Source: DASYXZ01 sp035934315 (GTDB lineage: Bacteria; Acidobacteriota; Terriglobia; UBA7540). Taken from it: a DNA stretch of 64,000 nt. Shown piece after piece: positions 8,192-16,797 of the stretch (positions are counted from its first letter, which is position 1; each line of letters begins with the position of its first letter). A program made the translations under genes and the position numbers. The stretch lies in assembly GCA_035934315.1 (NCBI GenBank), contig DASYXZ010000081.1, forward strand, positions 9,868-73,867, written 5' to 3'. The notes below the pieces were generated by a model, which was not told the origin of the DNA, made no database searches, and saw only the letters and a list, made by a program, of their open reading frames with translations.

Positions 8192-9223
8192 ATGCAATCC
8201 AAGTTGGCGGGATCTCAGGGAATTACCATCCATGAAGTGGCAAAGGCAGCCGGAGTTTCCACGGCCACGGTTTCCCATGCCTTTAATTCCACCGGACGGA
8301 TTATGCCGGCAACACGACAGCGCGTCCTGTCCATTGCCCGCGCGCTTAAATATTATCCCAATAGTAACGCCCGAAGGCTTGCCGCCCACAGCAGCCGGAC
8401 TTTGGGAATTATAGTTTCCGACCTTGAGAATCCATTCTTTTCCGTCGTCATAAGAAACTTCGAAGCGCGCGCCCGCCACTGGCGTTATGACGTCATCGTG
8501 AGTGAAACCAACTACGAACTCCTGCTCATGCGACAATCGGCGGAACGCATGCTCGAGCAAAAGGTGCGTGGAGTCGCGATACTGACCTCCGAGATGAGCC
8601 CGTCCTGGCTCAATGAAATCGTCCGCCAGAATATCCCGGTAACCTGCTTCGATTTGGACTTCGCGAGCGAGAACGCAACCAACATTAAAGTTGACTACCT
8701 TACCGGCATGCGCCAGGTAATTGACCATCTTTACCAGTTTGGACACCGGCGGATTGCCTATGTGGGTGGCCGCAGGACATTCAAAAATATTCTTTCGCGC
8801 CACCAAAGCTACATCGCAACCATGCAGGCCCTCGGCATGGAGCCCGGCCCAATAATTGATGGCAACCAATGTTTGGATGGAGGGTACTCAGCCGGGATGG
8901 CCCTTCTCAAAGAGTCCCCCAGACCCACAGGTGTGGTGGCGATGAACGACATGACGGCGGTGGGACTGATCAAGGCATTCACCGACGGCGGTCTTCGTGT
9001 CCCGGCGGATATATCGGTGACGGGGTTTGACAACACTTACCTGGCGGAGTATTTCGTGCCCAGACTGACCACAGTCGACATGCACGCTGACGTCATTGGC
9101 CGTGTAGCGGCTGATGCGCTTCACGAGGCATCAACGGGCACGCTCAACGAGGCCAAGAAGTATGTTGTGGAAATCAATCTGATCATTGGGAAGTCCACCG
9201 GGCCCGCCCCTGATATGAATTGA
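8192..9223 (+). CDS. LacI-family transcriptional regulator of the arabinan locus
   Basis: 343-aa repressor of the LacI/GalR family. The DNA-binding helix-turn-helix and hinge are at residues 11-63 (ITIHEVAKAAGVSTATVSHA... then YYPNSNARRLA), followed by a periplasmic-binding-protein-like sugar domain with the usual VTGFDN motif near the C-terminus. It probably binds arabinose or an arabino-oligosaccharide; the ligand is inferred from the neighbours only. It sits between GH39 (divergent) and araD (convergent). Four matching palindromes upstream of GH51, GH39/lacI, araB and the TonB receptor are its likely targets. The ribosome site is weak (AAGG about 14 bases ahead), which fits low expression. 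Confidence 0.93.
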   Translation: MQSKLAGSQGITIHEVAKAAGVSTATVSHAFNSTGRIMPATRQRVLSIARALKYYPNSNARRLAAHSSRTLGIIVSDLENPFFSVVIRNFEARARHWRYDVIVSETNYELLLMRQSAERMLEQKVRGVAILTSEMSPSWLNEIVRQNIPVTCFDLDFASENATNIKVDYLTGMRQVIDHLYQFGHRRIAYVGGRRTFKNILSRHQSYIATMQALGMEPGPIIDGNQCLDGGYSAGMALLKESPRPTGVVAMNDMTAVGLIKAFTDGGLRVPADISVTGFDNTYLAEYFVPRLTTVDMHADVIGRVAADALHEASTGTLNEAKKYVVEINLIIGKSTGPAPDMN

Positions 9224-9324
9224 AGCAATTGAGCGCGGCGCGAAGGCCGTTGGGTTTCGCGCAGCACTGGTTCGAGAGGCGCAGTAAGCTGCGTGGGCAG
9301 CGCTGAATCATCGTCAACTCACCA

Positions 9325-9984
9325 TCAACGCTTTTTCGTCTGCCCGTACGTTGTGTGATAGCGTCCGTACCATTTCTTTACTTCTTTCGAGGGCAGCGGT
9401 TTCGGTTTCCCCAGGAGCAGCGCCAAGTGGCAGGTCCGGGCCACGTCCTCCAGCATCACCGCGGCTTTAAAGGCCGCGCCAGGGGTTACACCAAAAGTAA
9501 ATACGCCGTGATGCGCCAGCAGCACCGCCGGCGCCTTGCCTGAATATTTCAGGATGGCCTCCCCAATGTGATCACCGGCGTTATCCACGTAAGGCGCGCA
9601 GGGAATCTCATCGCCAAATTCATCGGCAATCGCCGTCAGGTAGGCCGGAATCGAACGGCCCAGCAGTGCAAAACTGGTGGCGTAATTCGAATGGGTATGG
9701 ACGATGCCGCCCACTTCGGAACGGTGTTTGTAGATGTAGAGATGATGAGGGAGATCCACTGAAGGCTTCCATCGGCCTTGAACTTTGCGGCCTTCAAGGT
9801 CGGTCACAGCCAGGTCTGCCGGGCGCAACTTTTCATAATCCATGCCGCTCGGCTTGATCACCACCAGGCCGCGCTGCCGGTCAATGCCGCTGGCATTGCC
9901 GCTGTGCATGGTTACGAGGCCGGCGCGGTAAATGCCCAGGTTCGCTTCCCACACGCGATGCCGCAATTTTTCAAAGGATGACAT
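9325..9984 (-). CDS. araD: L-ribulose-5-phosphate 4-epimerase
   Basis: Class II aldolase-fold, zinc-dependent epimerase, 219 aa, turning L-ribulose 5-phosphate into D-xylulose 5-phosphate, the last step of arabinose entry into the pentose phosphate pathway. Metal ligands by family alignment: His96 and His98 in HTHSNYA and His159 in AHHGVF, with Asp77 in the position of the E. coli Asp76. Length is close to that of E. coli AraD (231 aa). It lies 24 bp downstream of araB on the same strand, so the two form an araBD operon. A fuculose aldolase is the alternative within the fold, but the araB partner makes AraD much more likely. Confidence 0.9.
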   Translation of the reverse strand: MSSFEKLRHRVWEANLGIYRAGLVTMHSGNASGIDRQRGLVVIKPSGMDYEKLRPADLAVTDLEGRKVQGRWKPSVDLPHHLYIYKHRSEVGGIVHTHSNYATSFALLGRSIPAYLTAIADEFGDEIPCAPYVDNAGDHIGEAILKYSGKAPAVLLAHHGVFTFGVTPGAAFKAAVMLEDVARTCHLALLLGKPKPLPSKEVKKWYGRYHTTYGQTKKR

Positions 9985-10008
9985 TCGAGTGGCTCGCCTA
10001 CAACAATC

Positions 10009-11700
10009 TTAGTCAACCCGCGCCTTGGTTGTCACCGCTCCGCGCAGCGTCTTCAACCGCTTCATCACATCATTGGTTCCGCGGCCAAAGTAATCGTGCA
10101 GCGTTTGGTACTCCGTAAAAAGTTTATTGTAAATCTCATGGTGTTCGCGCCGAGGGCGGTAAGTTAATTTCTGCACCTGGGCCATGTGGCGGGCTGCGTC
10201 AAAAATCGAATCATAGCCACCGGCCTCGCGGCCGGCGGCAACCGCACCGTGCATCGCGGCGCCGAGAGCCGGGCAGGTCTGTAGACGCCGGGCGAGTTTG
10301 ATTTCACGTCCGGTTACATCGGCATAAATCTGCATCAATAAATGATTGCGCTCCGGAAGCCCACCACAGGCAAAAAGATTATCCACGGGCACGCCTCTGG
10401 ACTCAAAAGATTCGATGATCTGGCGCGTGCCCAAAGCCGTGGCCTCCATCAGCGCCCGGTAAATCTCCTCCGGCTTGGTGGCCAGCCTCATTCCCAGCAA
10501 GACTCCGGTAAGATCGGCGTCCACCAGGATCGAACGATTCCCGTTCCACCAGTCGAGCGCGAGTAATCCGGACTGACCGGGCTTCAGCGCCGCGGCCCGT
10601 TTTTCAAGCCACTGCGCCAGGCTCGCTTTCTGTTTGCGTGCGTCCCGAGCCGCGTGTTCCGGCACGCCATTCTCAAAAAACCAGGCAAAAATATCTCCCA
10701 CCGCGGACTGACCGGCCTCGAATCCCCACAAACCCGGCACTACGCCGTCCTCCACCGTCCCGCACATGCCTTCCACCATCTGGCGTTCTTTGCCGAGCAA
10801 CAAGTGACAAATGGAGGTGCCCATGATCATCACCAATGATCCCGGAGTGGTCACCGTGCAGGCCGGAACAGCCACGTGGGCATCCACGTTTCCGATTGAG
10901 ACAGGCGTGCCCGCGCGCAATCCCGTCGCCTTGGCCCAGTAAGGCGTGAGGCCGCCGGCCCGTTGGCCGAGCGCGTAATAAGTTTCCGGAACCTTCGTGC
11001 CAATCACGTTCTTCATCAGCGGATGCAAAGCCCCAAAGAAATCAGGCGTTGGAAATCCTTTGCCCTTCACCCACATCGCCTTGTAACCCGCCGTGCATGA
11101 GTTGCGTTTTTCTTCCCCGGTCAGTTGCCAGACAATCCAATCCGCCGCTTCGATAAATCGGTCGGTCAGTTCATAAACGTCGGGAGCTTCATCTGCGACC
11201 TGCAGGAGTTTGGAAAAGAACCATTCGGAAGAATACTTGCCGCCGTAAATGCGTATGAAATCCTCATCGCGTTCGCGGCCGATTTCATTGATGCGGTTGG
11301 CCTCCGGCTGCGCCGCGTGATGCTTCCAGAGCTTCACCCACGCGTGCGGATTTTTCTTGAGCTGCGGAAGAAAACTGAGAGGCGTGCCGTCACGCTTCAC
11401 CGGAAGCGGAGTTGAGGCGGTAAAGTCCGTGCCGATTCCAATAACATCCTCTGGCCGAGCGCCCGCGCTCTTGAGCGCCCTGGGCACTCCTTTTTCGACC
11501 ACATGCAGGTAGTCACGTGCATTCTGCAACGCCCAATCCGGTTCGAGGGGCGGACCGCCGGGAAGTCTCTCGTCCAAAACTCCGTCGGGATAGGGAACAA
11601 TCGAGCTCGCCAGCTCCTCGCCGTTCCGGACCCGTACCACCACAGCGCGGCCCGATTCCGTCCCGTAGTCGATTCCCACTGCGAACTTTTCTTTGGCCAT
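10009..11700 (-). CDS. araB: Ribulokinase
   Basis: FGGY-family sugar kinase of 563 aa, the length of ribulokinases rather than xylulokinases (about 490). It phosphorylates L-ribulose with ATP. The N-terminal ATPase motif GIDYGTESGR is at 9-18, the AraB-type segment AWVKLWKHHAAQPEA at 120-134, and the catalytic aspartate is D273 in GNVDAHV. The second ATP-binding lobe follows with GTS and CGGLPERN motifs. AGGA lies six bases before the ATG. A LacI-type operator and promoter are about 200 bp upstream. An isomerase gene (araA) would be expected in the pathway but is not in this window. Confidence 0.93.
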   Translation of the reverse strand: MAKEKFAVGIDYGTESGRAVVVRVRNGEELASSIVPYPDGVLDERLPGGPPLEPDWALQNARDYLHVVEKGVPRALKSAGARPEDVIGIGTDFTASTPLPVKRDGTPLSFLPQLKKNPHAWVKLWKHHAAQPEANRINEIGRERDEDFIRIYGGKYSSEWFFSKLLQVADEAPDVYELTDRFIEAADWIVWQLTGEEKRNSCTAGYKAMWVKGKGFPTPDFFGALHPLMKNVIGTKVPETYYALGQRAGGLTPYWAKATGLRAGTPVSIGNVDAHVAVPACTVTTPGSLVMIMGTSICHLLLGKERQMVEGMCGTVEDGVVPGLWGFEAGQSAVGDIFAWFFENGVPEHAARDARKQKASLAQWLEKRAAALKPGQSGLLALDWWNGNRSILVDADLTGVLLGMRLATKPEEIYRALMEATALGTRQIIESFESRGVPVDNLFACGGLPERNHLLMQIYADVTGREIKLARRLQTCPALGAAMHGAVAAGREAGGYDSIFDAARHMAQVQKLTYRPRREHHEIYNKLFTEYQTLHDYFGRGTNDVMKRLKTLRGAVTTKARVD

Positions 11701-11897
11701 GTGTGTCCTATCGAGGCACGTTCATCGGACCCCTACTCGTGAAATTTTCATATATCCTCATCGCGCATTCAGAAAAGATTTCGTTTCAGCCCTCAGCATT
11801 CCCAACCAGGTTTCCGCAAGACTAATTCGCTAAGCTTGGATGGCGTCGATCCTGAAGAGACTACGCCAGACGGGCACTCGGAAAATAAAATTCAAGT

Positions 11898-11932
11898 GTA
11901 AGCGTTTAATCATTGTGTTCCGCTTTTATCAA
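11898..11932 (-). promoter_or_regulatory. LacI-type operator on the araBD promoter
   Basis: GTAAGCGTTTAA at 11898-11909, matching the 4592 and 8075 sites in the CGTTTAA half. On the minus strand TTGATA (11927-11932), a 17-base spacer and TTAAAC (11904-11909) reproduce the GH39 promoter geometry, with the operator on the -10. The leader to araB would be about 195 bases. Confidence 0.62.
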
Positions 11933-12094
11933 TGGTAATCGCCGGTTGTCAAGTGCTTTTAGTGCTTTTAGAACTCTTTTGGAATAATTGCCTTGTCCTG
12001 CGGTGGTGGAAGCAGCGAATCCCAGCAGGCCCCTCTGATACTGCTTGAACACAACCAAAATAAATATTGGGCCCAAAGCGAGGACTCCGTTCAT
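11906..12094 (-). CDS. Possible 62-aa membrane peptide
   Basis: An ATG at 12094 with AAAGGAG about six bases ahead starts a 62-codon frame; residues 3-17 (GVLALGPIFILVVFK) could form one membrane segment, and the rest is basic. I do not recognise it. Against it: its stop codon falls inside the araBD operator, there is no homologue I can recall, and short open frames are common in this GC-rich DNA. Confidence 0.25.
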   Translation of the reverse strand: MNGVLALGPIFILVVFKQYQRGLLGFAASTTAGQGNYSKRVLKALKALDNRRLPLIKAEHND

Positions 12095-12302
12095 GGAGGC
12101 TCCTTTATTTTGTTCGATTTTTATCGTAAAACTTAAGCCCCTGAAACACAAGAGAAACAGCATCGCAAGTTTATAAGTAGGCGGGATCTCTCTCGCAATT
12201 TTGCAGACGGGCTGGGGACGATGAATATCAAGGGAACTTCCTGTTGAGTACGCCGCGGGTTAACGCTAGAATGCCTGGGCCATCGGGAAGAATAACGGAA
12301 GC

Positions 12303-12318
12303 CGAAATAATTATTTCG
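12303..12318. promoter_or_regulatory. Perfect 16-bp AT-rich palindrome
   Basis: CGAAATAATTATTTCG reads the same on both strands. It lies 30-45 bp upstream of a TTGACA hexamer at 12348, where an activator would bind. It differs from the LacI-type operators of this locus, so a different regulator is implied if it is functional. Confidence 0.4.
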
Positions 12319-12347
12319 AATTTCCCAAGACGAATCCAGAAATTCTT

Positions 12348-12377
12348 TTGACACCGGTGACCAGGGATTGAGATTAT
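12348..12377 (+). promoter_or_regulatory. Candidate sigma-70 promoter of the TPR/DUF4965 genes
   Basis: TTGACA at 12348-12353, an 18-base spacer and GATTAT at 12372-12377. The -35 is perfect and the -10 matches four of six. It lies 75 bp ahead of the GTG start at 12453. Confidence 0.4.
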
Positions 12378-12452
12378 TGGTTTCTTCGAACTATTCGACC
12401 TGCCAACAATTTCAGGCTCCTGGATGAACGGGCATCAGGAGAGGAGGCCACC

Positions 12453-13478
12453 GTGGACGGCAGATCAGGACACCACTCCGGAACAGGGCGCCTGACGATC
12501 GTGGCCTTCCTGGGTTTGGCGATGCTCCTCCTGGCTCCGAGTGCGTGCCAGGGGAGTGACGACTCGATTGAAGGACAGATTCGCGTCACGACCGGTGAGC
12601 CTCTCCCGCCCGGGGTTACGGTACGCTTGGAGGTGGCGGAGAAAATAGTGGTCGACCAACAATTGGTGGGAGCGACGGGGAAATTTGCCTTTTATAATTT
12701 AAAGGACCAATCTTACGAGATCATCGTCACGGCTGACGGGTTTCAGCCTGCCACATCAATGGTGGACATGCACTATCTAGCCAGTCGTTTTCCGACAATT
12801 TATTTGATTCCTTTGCCTCCCAAGAAAGCCACTCCGCCTCCCACGGAAAGTACGACGGATCTTGGTGCGCCCAAGAAAGCTCGCAAGGAATTTGAAAAAG
12901 GGTACAGTGCGTTGTCAGTAAAAGATCTGGGCAGCGCGCAGGAGCATTTGGAAAAGGCTGTTAATCAAGACCCTTGCTACGCGCGGGCGCTGACCGCCCT
13001 GGGCATGGTTTTCAGTCTGAAACATGATTTCCCCGCCGCCGAATCCTCGTTTAAAAAGTCCATCCAATGCGACGGGGGATTTCTGGATGCCTATATTCAA
13101 ATGCAAACTCTCCTGGATTCGGAGAAGAAATACGCAGAGTGCGAGTCCATCATGCAGGAAGGGCTGCGCGTAGCGCCGGGCGAATGGCAGCTTCACTACG
13201 GGTTGGGAATTGAGCATCACCACTTGGGCAAGTACCCGCAGGCTGCAGAAGAATACTTGAAGGCCGAATCCTTGAGCCCCGCCGTGCCGCCGGACATTCA
13301 CTTTCGGCTTGCGGACGCGTATTTGGAGTTGAAGGAGTACGACGAGGCGTACGTGGAAATGCAGAATTATCTGCAGGTTGACCCCAACGGCCCGTTCGCT
13401 GTCCAAACCAGGGCCTTGCTCCCGAGTGTGGATTCAATGCGCAAATCAAAAGGGCAGCCATTAAAAGACGCGCAGTAG
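12453..13478 (+). CDS. Secreted protein with carboxypeptidase-regulatory-like domain and TPR repeats
   Basis: 341 aa. The GTG start is set by GGAGG five bases upstream. Residues 13-33 form a signal segment ending near SAC/QGS. Residues 38-120 resemble the carboxypeptidase-regulatory/CNA-B beta-sandwich (IEGQIRVTTGEPLPPGVTVRL...GKFAFYNLKDQSYEIIVTADGF), and about 140-325 are TPR repeats (YSALSVKDLGSAQEHLEKAVNQD and on). The same beta-sandwich type occurs at the N-terminus of the TonB receptor nearby. It is the first gene of a plus-strand run with DUF4965, a second TPR protein and a GH51-like enzyme. The specific role is unknown; protein-protein scaffolding in the periplasm is inferred. Confidence 0.75.
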   Translation: MDGRSGHHSGTGRLTIVAFLGLAMLLLAPSACQGSDDSIEGQIRVTTGEPLPPGVTVRLEVAEKIVVDQQLVGATGKFAFYNLKDQSYEIIVTADGFQPATSMVDMHYLASRFPTIYLIPLPPKKATPPPTESTTDLGAPKKARKEFEKGYSALSVKDLGSAQEHLEKAVNQDPCYARALTALGMVFSLKHDFPAAESSFKKSIQCDGGFLDAYIQMQTLLDSEKKYAECESIMQEGLRVAPGEWQLHYGLGIEHHHLGKYPQAAEEYLKAESLSPAVPPDIHFRLADAYLELKEYDEAYVEMQNYLQVDPNGPFAVQTRALLPSVDSMRKSKGQPLKDAQ

Positions 13479-13542
13479 AATTGGGGGCCGCATCTTGATT
13501 GAAACTCATTCGCAGATCAGCAAAGAGGCGAGGGAGGACGCT

Positions 13543-15636
13543 ATGCCAAGGCAACGAAGAAATTTGCGCTGGGACTGCTGTATCCTTTTCACCATATTCA
13601 TCAGTCTTTTGTCCGCAGCGCCCAGCAAGGCGGCTTTCCGCCCACCCGCCGTCCCATTGGTCACCTGCAACCCATACTTCAGCGTGTGGTCTTTCGCTGA
13701 CCGATTGACTTACGATGCAACGCGCCACTGGACAGGAACGAAGCAGGAACTCCATTCCATGATCAAGATTGACGGTAATCTCTGGCGCCTGATGGGCGAC
13801 GAACCTCGGTCGGTGCAAGCCTTGCCGCAGGTTGATTTGAAGGTGATGCCGACTCGAATCCTCTATGACTTCGAGGGGGGCGGCGTACACGTTACGCTCA
13901 CCTTTCTGACGCCGATGATCCCGCGGGATATGGATTTAATGTCCTGGCCTGTCACCTACATTATTTGGCAAGTTCATTCCACAGACGGGAAGGATCATGA
14001 TGTCTCAATTTATTACGACAACACGGCCCAGTTGGTCGTGAACACGGAGGATGAAGCAGTCGTTTGGGACAAGAAAAGTGACGCGAACCTTGACGTTCTA
14101 AGCATGGGCACCGAGGCTCAACCCATCCTCCAGAAATCAGGCGACAATCTGCGGATTGACTGGGGATACCTTTACGCAGCCGCTTCCAGCGGCGCGCAAA
14201 CCCACGACGTTGTTGCGCCGCTCCGTAGCGCCTTTTTCAATTATATCCGGAAGGGTTCCCTGCCCGATGCCGCGAGCACAACACCTGTGACGCCCAGCGC
14301 CCAAATGCCCGCAATGGCTTTTGAGTTCGAGCTTGGAAAGGTGGGAACGAATCCGGTGGAACGCCATTTGATTCTTGCCTACGATCAAATCTACTCTCTT
14401 GAATATTTTCATCAACGTCTCCGGCCGTACTGGCGCCTGAAGCGCTCCAACGCGGTGGAATTGATCCAGGAAGCCGAGCACCGTTACAAGGCAATTGCCC
14501 AGGAGGCGGAATCGTTCGATCAAAATCTTATGGCTGACCTTGCTCGCGTGGGCGGGGAGAAATACAGTCGCCTGGCCGCATTGGCTTATCGGCAGGCCTT
14601 GGCGGCGCAAATCCTGGTGGCCGGACCGGATGGCAAGCCTTTTTTCCTGCCCAAAGAGAATTTCAGCAACGGCTGTATCGGCACAGTGGACGTGATTTAT
14701 CCCGGTTCGCCGATTCTCCTACTGTTGAACTCCAAGCTGCTTGAAGCCTCGTTGGTCCCACTGTTCGAGTATGCGGAATCTGGCCGTTGGACTTTCCCGT
14801 TTGCACCGCACGATCTTGGAACTTATCCGCTCGCCAACGGCCAGGTTTATGGGGGCCGCGAGAAGTCGGAAGTTAACCAGATGCCGGTGGAGGAAACAGG
14901 CAATATGCTGCTGATGGTTGCGGCAATCTCAACCATTAAAGGCAATGCCGGATTCGCGGGCCGATACTGGCCGTTACTCAGCAAGTGGGCGGATTATCTA
15001 AAGGAGAAGGGCTTGGACCCGGCGAACCAGCTTTCCACGGACGATTTTGCCGGCCACCTCGCCCACAATGCGAACCTTTCGATCAAAGCCATCGAGGCGC
15101 TCAAAGCCTACTCGGAACTCGCGAAGATGCTGGGGAAGACCAAGGAAGGAGACCTGTACGCCGCGGCCGCAAGTGATTTTGCACGCCGTTGGGTAAGCAT
15201 GGCGGACGATGGAAATCATTACCGCCTGGCCTTCGATCAACCGGGGAGCTGGAGCCAGAAGTACAATCTGGTATGGGACAAGGTGCTGGGCTTGCATCTT
15301 TTTCCTGCGGAAGTCGCGTCGCGTGAAGTGGCTTACTACGTGGAAAAGGAAAATCGCTTCGGATTTCCTCTGGACAATCGTCGGGATTACACCAAGCTTG
15401 ATTGGGAATTCTGGTCGGCAACGCTTGCCGATTCGAAGACGGACTGGGACAAACTCATCGCACCCATTTGGGATTGGGCCAACCAATCGCCCAGCCGGGT
15501 TCCTCTAACTGACTGGTACTGGACGACAGACGGAACGCAAGTTGGCTTTCAGGCTCGGTCGGTCGTCGGAGGGTTATTCATCAGAATGCTGGCGGATCGT
15601 AAAACGTGGGGGCGATGGGCAAATGGAAGTCATTGA
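13543..15636 (+). CDS. Secreted glutaminase A-like protein (DUF5127/DUF4965/DUF1793 family)
   Basis: 697 aa from the ATG at 13543, which has GGGAGGA six bases upstream and is followed by a Sec signal (CILFTIFISLLSAAPSKA). The N-terminal beta domain starts with PAVPLVTCNPYFSVWSF, typical of the family, and the C-terminal half is the helical DUF4965/DUF1793 barrel ending with TTDGTQVGFQARSVVGG. Fungal GtaA members are L-glutaminases, but many bacterial members sit in glycan-utilisation loci and are untested, so the substrate is open. A truncated second copy survives at 5884-6147. The gene follows the TPR gene by 64 bp and probably shares its transcript. Confidence 0.8.
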   Translation: MPRQRRNLRWDCCILFTIFISLLSAAPSKAAFRPPAVPLVTCNPYFSVWSFADRLTYDATRHWTGTKQELHSMIKIDGNLWRLMGDEPRSVQALPQVDLKVMPTRILYDFEGGGVHVTLTFLTPMIPRDMDLMSWPVTYIIWQVHSTDGKDHDVSIYYDNTAQLVVNTEDEAVVWDKKSDANLDVLSMGTEAQPILQKSGDNLRIDWGYLYAAASSGAQTHDVVAPLRSAFFNYIRKGSLPDAASTTPVTPSAQMPAMAFEFELGKVGTNPVERHLILAYDQIYSLEYFHQRLRPYWRLKRSNAVELIQEAEHRYKAIAQEAESFDQNLMADLARVGGEKYSRLAALAYRQALAAQILVAGPDGKPFFLPKENFSNGCIGTVDVIYPGSPILLLLNSKLLEASLVPLFEYAESGRWTFPFAPHDLGTYPLANGQVYGGREKSEVNQMPVEETGNMLLMVAAISTIKGNAGFAGRYWPLLSKWADYLKEKGLDPANQLSTDDFAGHLAHNANLSIKAIEALKAYSELAKMLGKTKEGDLYAAAASDFARRWVSMADDGNHYRLAFDQPGSWSQKYNLVWDKVLGLHLFPAEVASREVAYYVEKENRFGFPLDNRRDYTKLDWEFWSATLADSKTDWDKLIAPIWDWANQSPSRVPLTDWYWTTDGTQVGFQARSVVGGLFIRMLADRKTWGRWANGSH

Positions 15637-15793
15637 CCATCCGCAGGCACGCTTTCCGTCCAACCATTTCAGATTCGGCGATGGGTCGCTGCTTGATCAG
15701 AATTAGAATTAATCAATCGCTCAGCGGTTCTGGACAAACACTTCGTCATCGGCTGCGCGACGGAGCATGAACTCCTGGAAATGTGAGGCGAAA

Positions 15794-16774
15794 ATGTGGA
15801 AACGGCTTGCTTGTTTAACAGTTCTCCTGATTTTGGCAGCGGGCATTCTAACAGCTCAGGAAGCCGGGCAGAACCTGCTGAATCAGGACGAGGTCTACCA
15901 TTTAATTAAGAAAGAGAAAAAACATCCGGACGTCATCGAAAACTCTCTCCACGCGCAAGGCGTGGATTTCGACATCAATCCCCAAATCGAGCAGAGGATG
16001 CGCAAGGCCGGGGCAACAGACGAAATTCTCCGGGCAATCTGGGCTGCCGGCCCGACGGTTCGAAATTTCAAAGGAGCTGTGCTTACCAGTGCGACGGGCA
16101 CGCCTCTGACCTCTAGCTACAAGGAAGCCATGGGCTACGTAACCTTGGAGAAAGTGCAGGATCCCGCAACGAAGATTCGAATGGCCGAGGAATTCGTGAG
16201 AACCTTCCCCAAAAGCGATCTGCTGTCTTACGTCTATACGCAAGAGGCAACTGCATATCAACAGGAAGGAAATTTTCCCAAGGCGGTGGAATTCGGGCGA
16301 AAGAGCCTTCAACTCGACCCGGACAATACCTATAGTCTGCTCGTAACAGCCACAACCCTTTCCGAGCCCAGCATGGCTCGTAGCGCGGAAGACAGGACAA
16401 AGACTCTTCTGGAAGCGAAGGGTGATGCTCAGCGCGCCCTGGACCTATTACCGAAGGTGCCGGCGAGGGAAAATGAAACGGCCGAGCAGTTGGCGGAGCG
16501 GAAAGCCGGCATCGCTTCCGACGGACATGCCGCATTGGGCAGCGTCGCCATGCTGCAAGACGATTTCAACCAGGCCATCGAGGAATTTAATCAGGCAATC
16601 TCCCTTTCGAAGTCCCCAAAGCCCTCGCTCTACTTTCGCTTGGGCGAGGTTTACACCAGGGCCGGCAAGAAGCCGGAGGCGATTCAGGCTTTTTCCAAGG
16701 CGGCGGAACTGGGTAAGGGAACGGTGATTGAGACTTATGCAAACCAGAGCATCAAAGAGCTTCAGGAAAAATAG
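15794..16774 (+). CDS. Secreted TPR protein
   Basis: 326 aa from the ATG at 15794 (GAGG five bases ahead; an upstream ATG at 15767 has no proper ribosome site). The signal peptide is KRLACLTVLLILAAGILTAQ. Residues about 28-85 form a helical region (DEVYHLIKKEKKHPDVIENSL) and TPR-like helices fill about 100-325. No enzymatic motif is visible. It sits between the DUF4965 gene and a Tat GH51-like gene with 23 bp to the latter, so an accessory role in the secreted glycan machinery is inferred. Codon use resembles its neighbours. Confidence 0.7.
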   Translation: MWKRLACLTVLLILAAGILTAQEAGQNLLNQDEVYHLIKKEKKHPDVIENSLHAQGVDFDINPQIEQRMRKAGATDEILRAIWAAGPTVRNFKGAVLTSATGTPLTSSYKEAMGYVTLEKVQDPATKIRMAEEFVRTFPKSDLLSYVYTQEATAYQQEGNFPKAVEFGRKSLQLDPDNTYSLLVTATTLSEPSMARSAEDRTKTLLEAKGDAQRALDLLPKVPARENETAEQLAERKAGIASDGHAALGSVAMLQDDFNQAIEEFNQAISLSKSPKPSLYFRLGEVYTRAGKKPEAIQAFSKAAELGKGTVIETYANQSIKELQEK

Positions 16775-16797
16775 CCTCCGCAGTTCAAGGCAGCGCG

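Larger units (their letters stand above)
11701..12452. other. Divergent araB / TPR-gene intergenic region
   Basis: About 750 bp that contain the araBD operator-promoter, a doubtful 62-codon reading frame, a perfect 16-bp palindrome and a promoter-like pair before the TPR gene. I see no large gene here on either strand. Confidence 0.6.
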
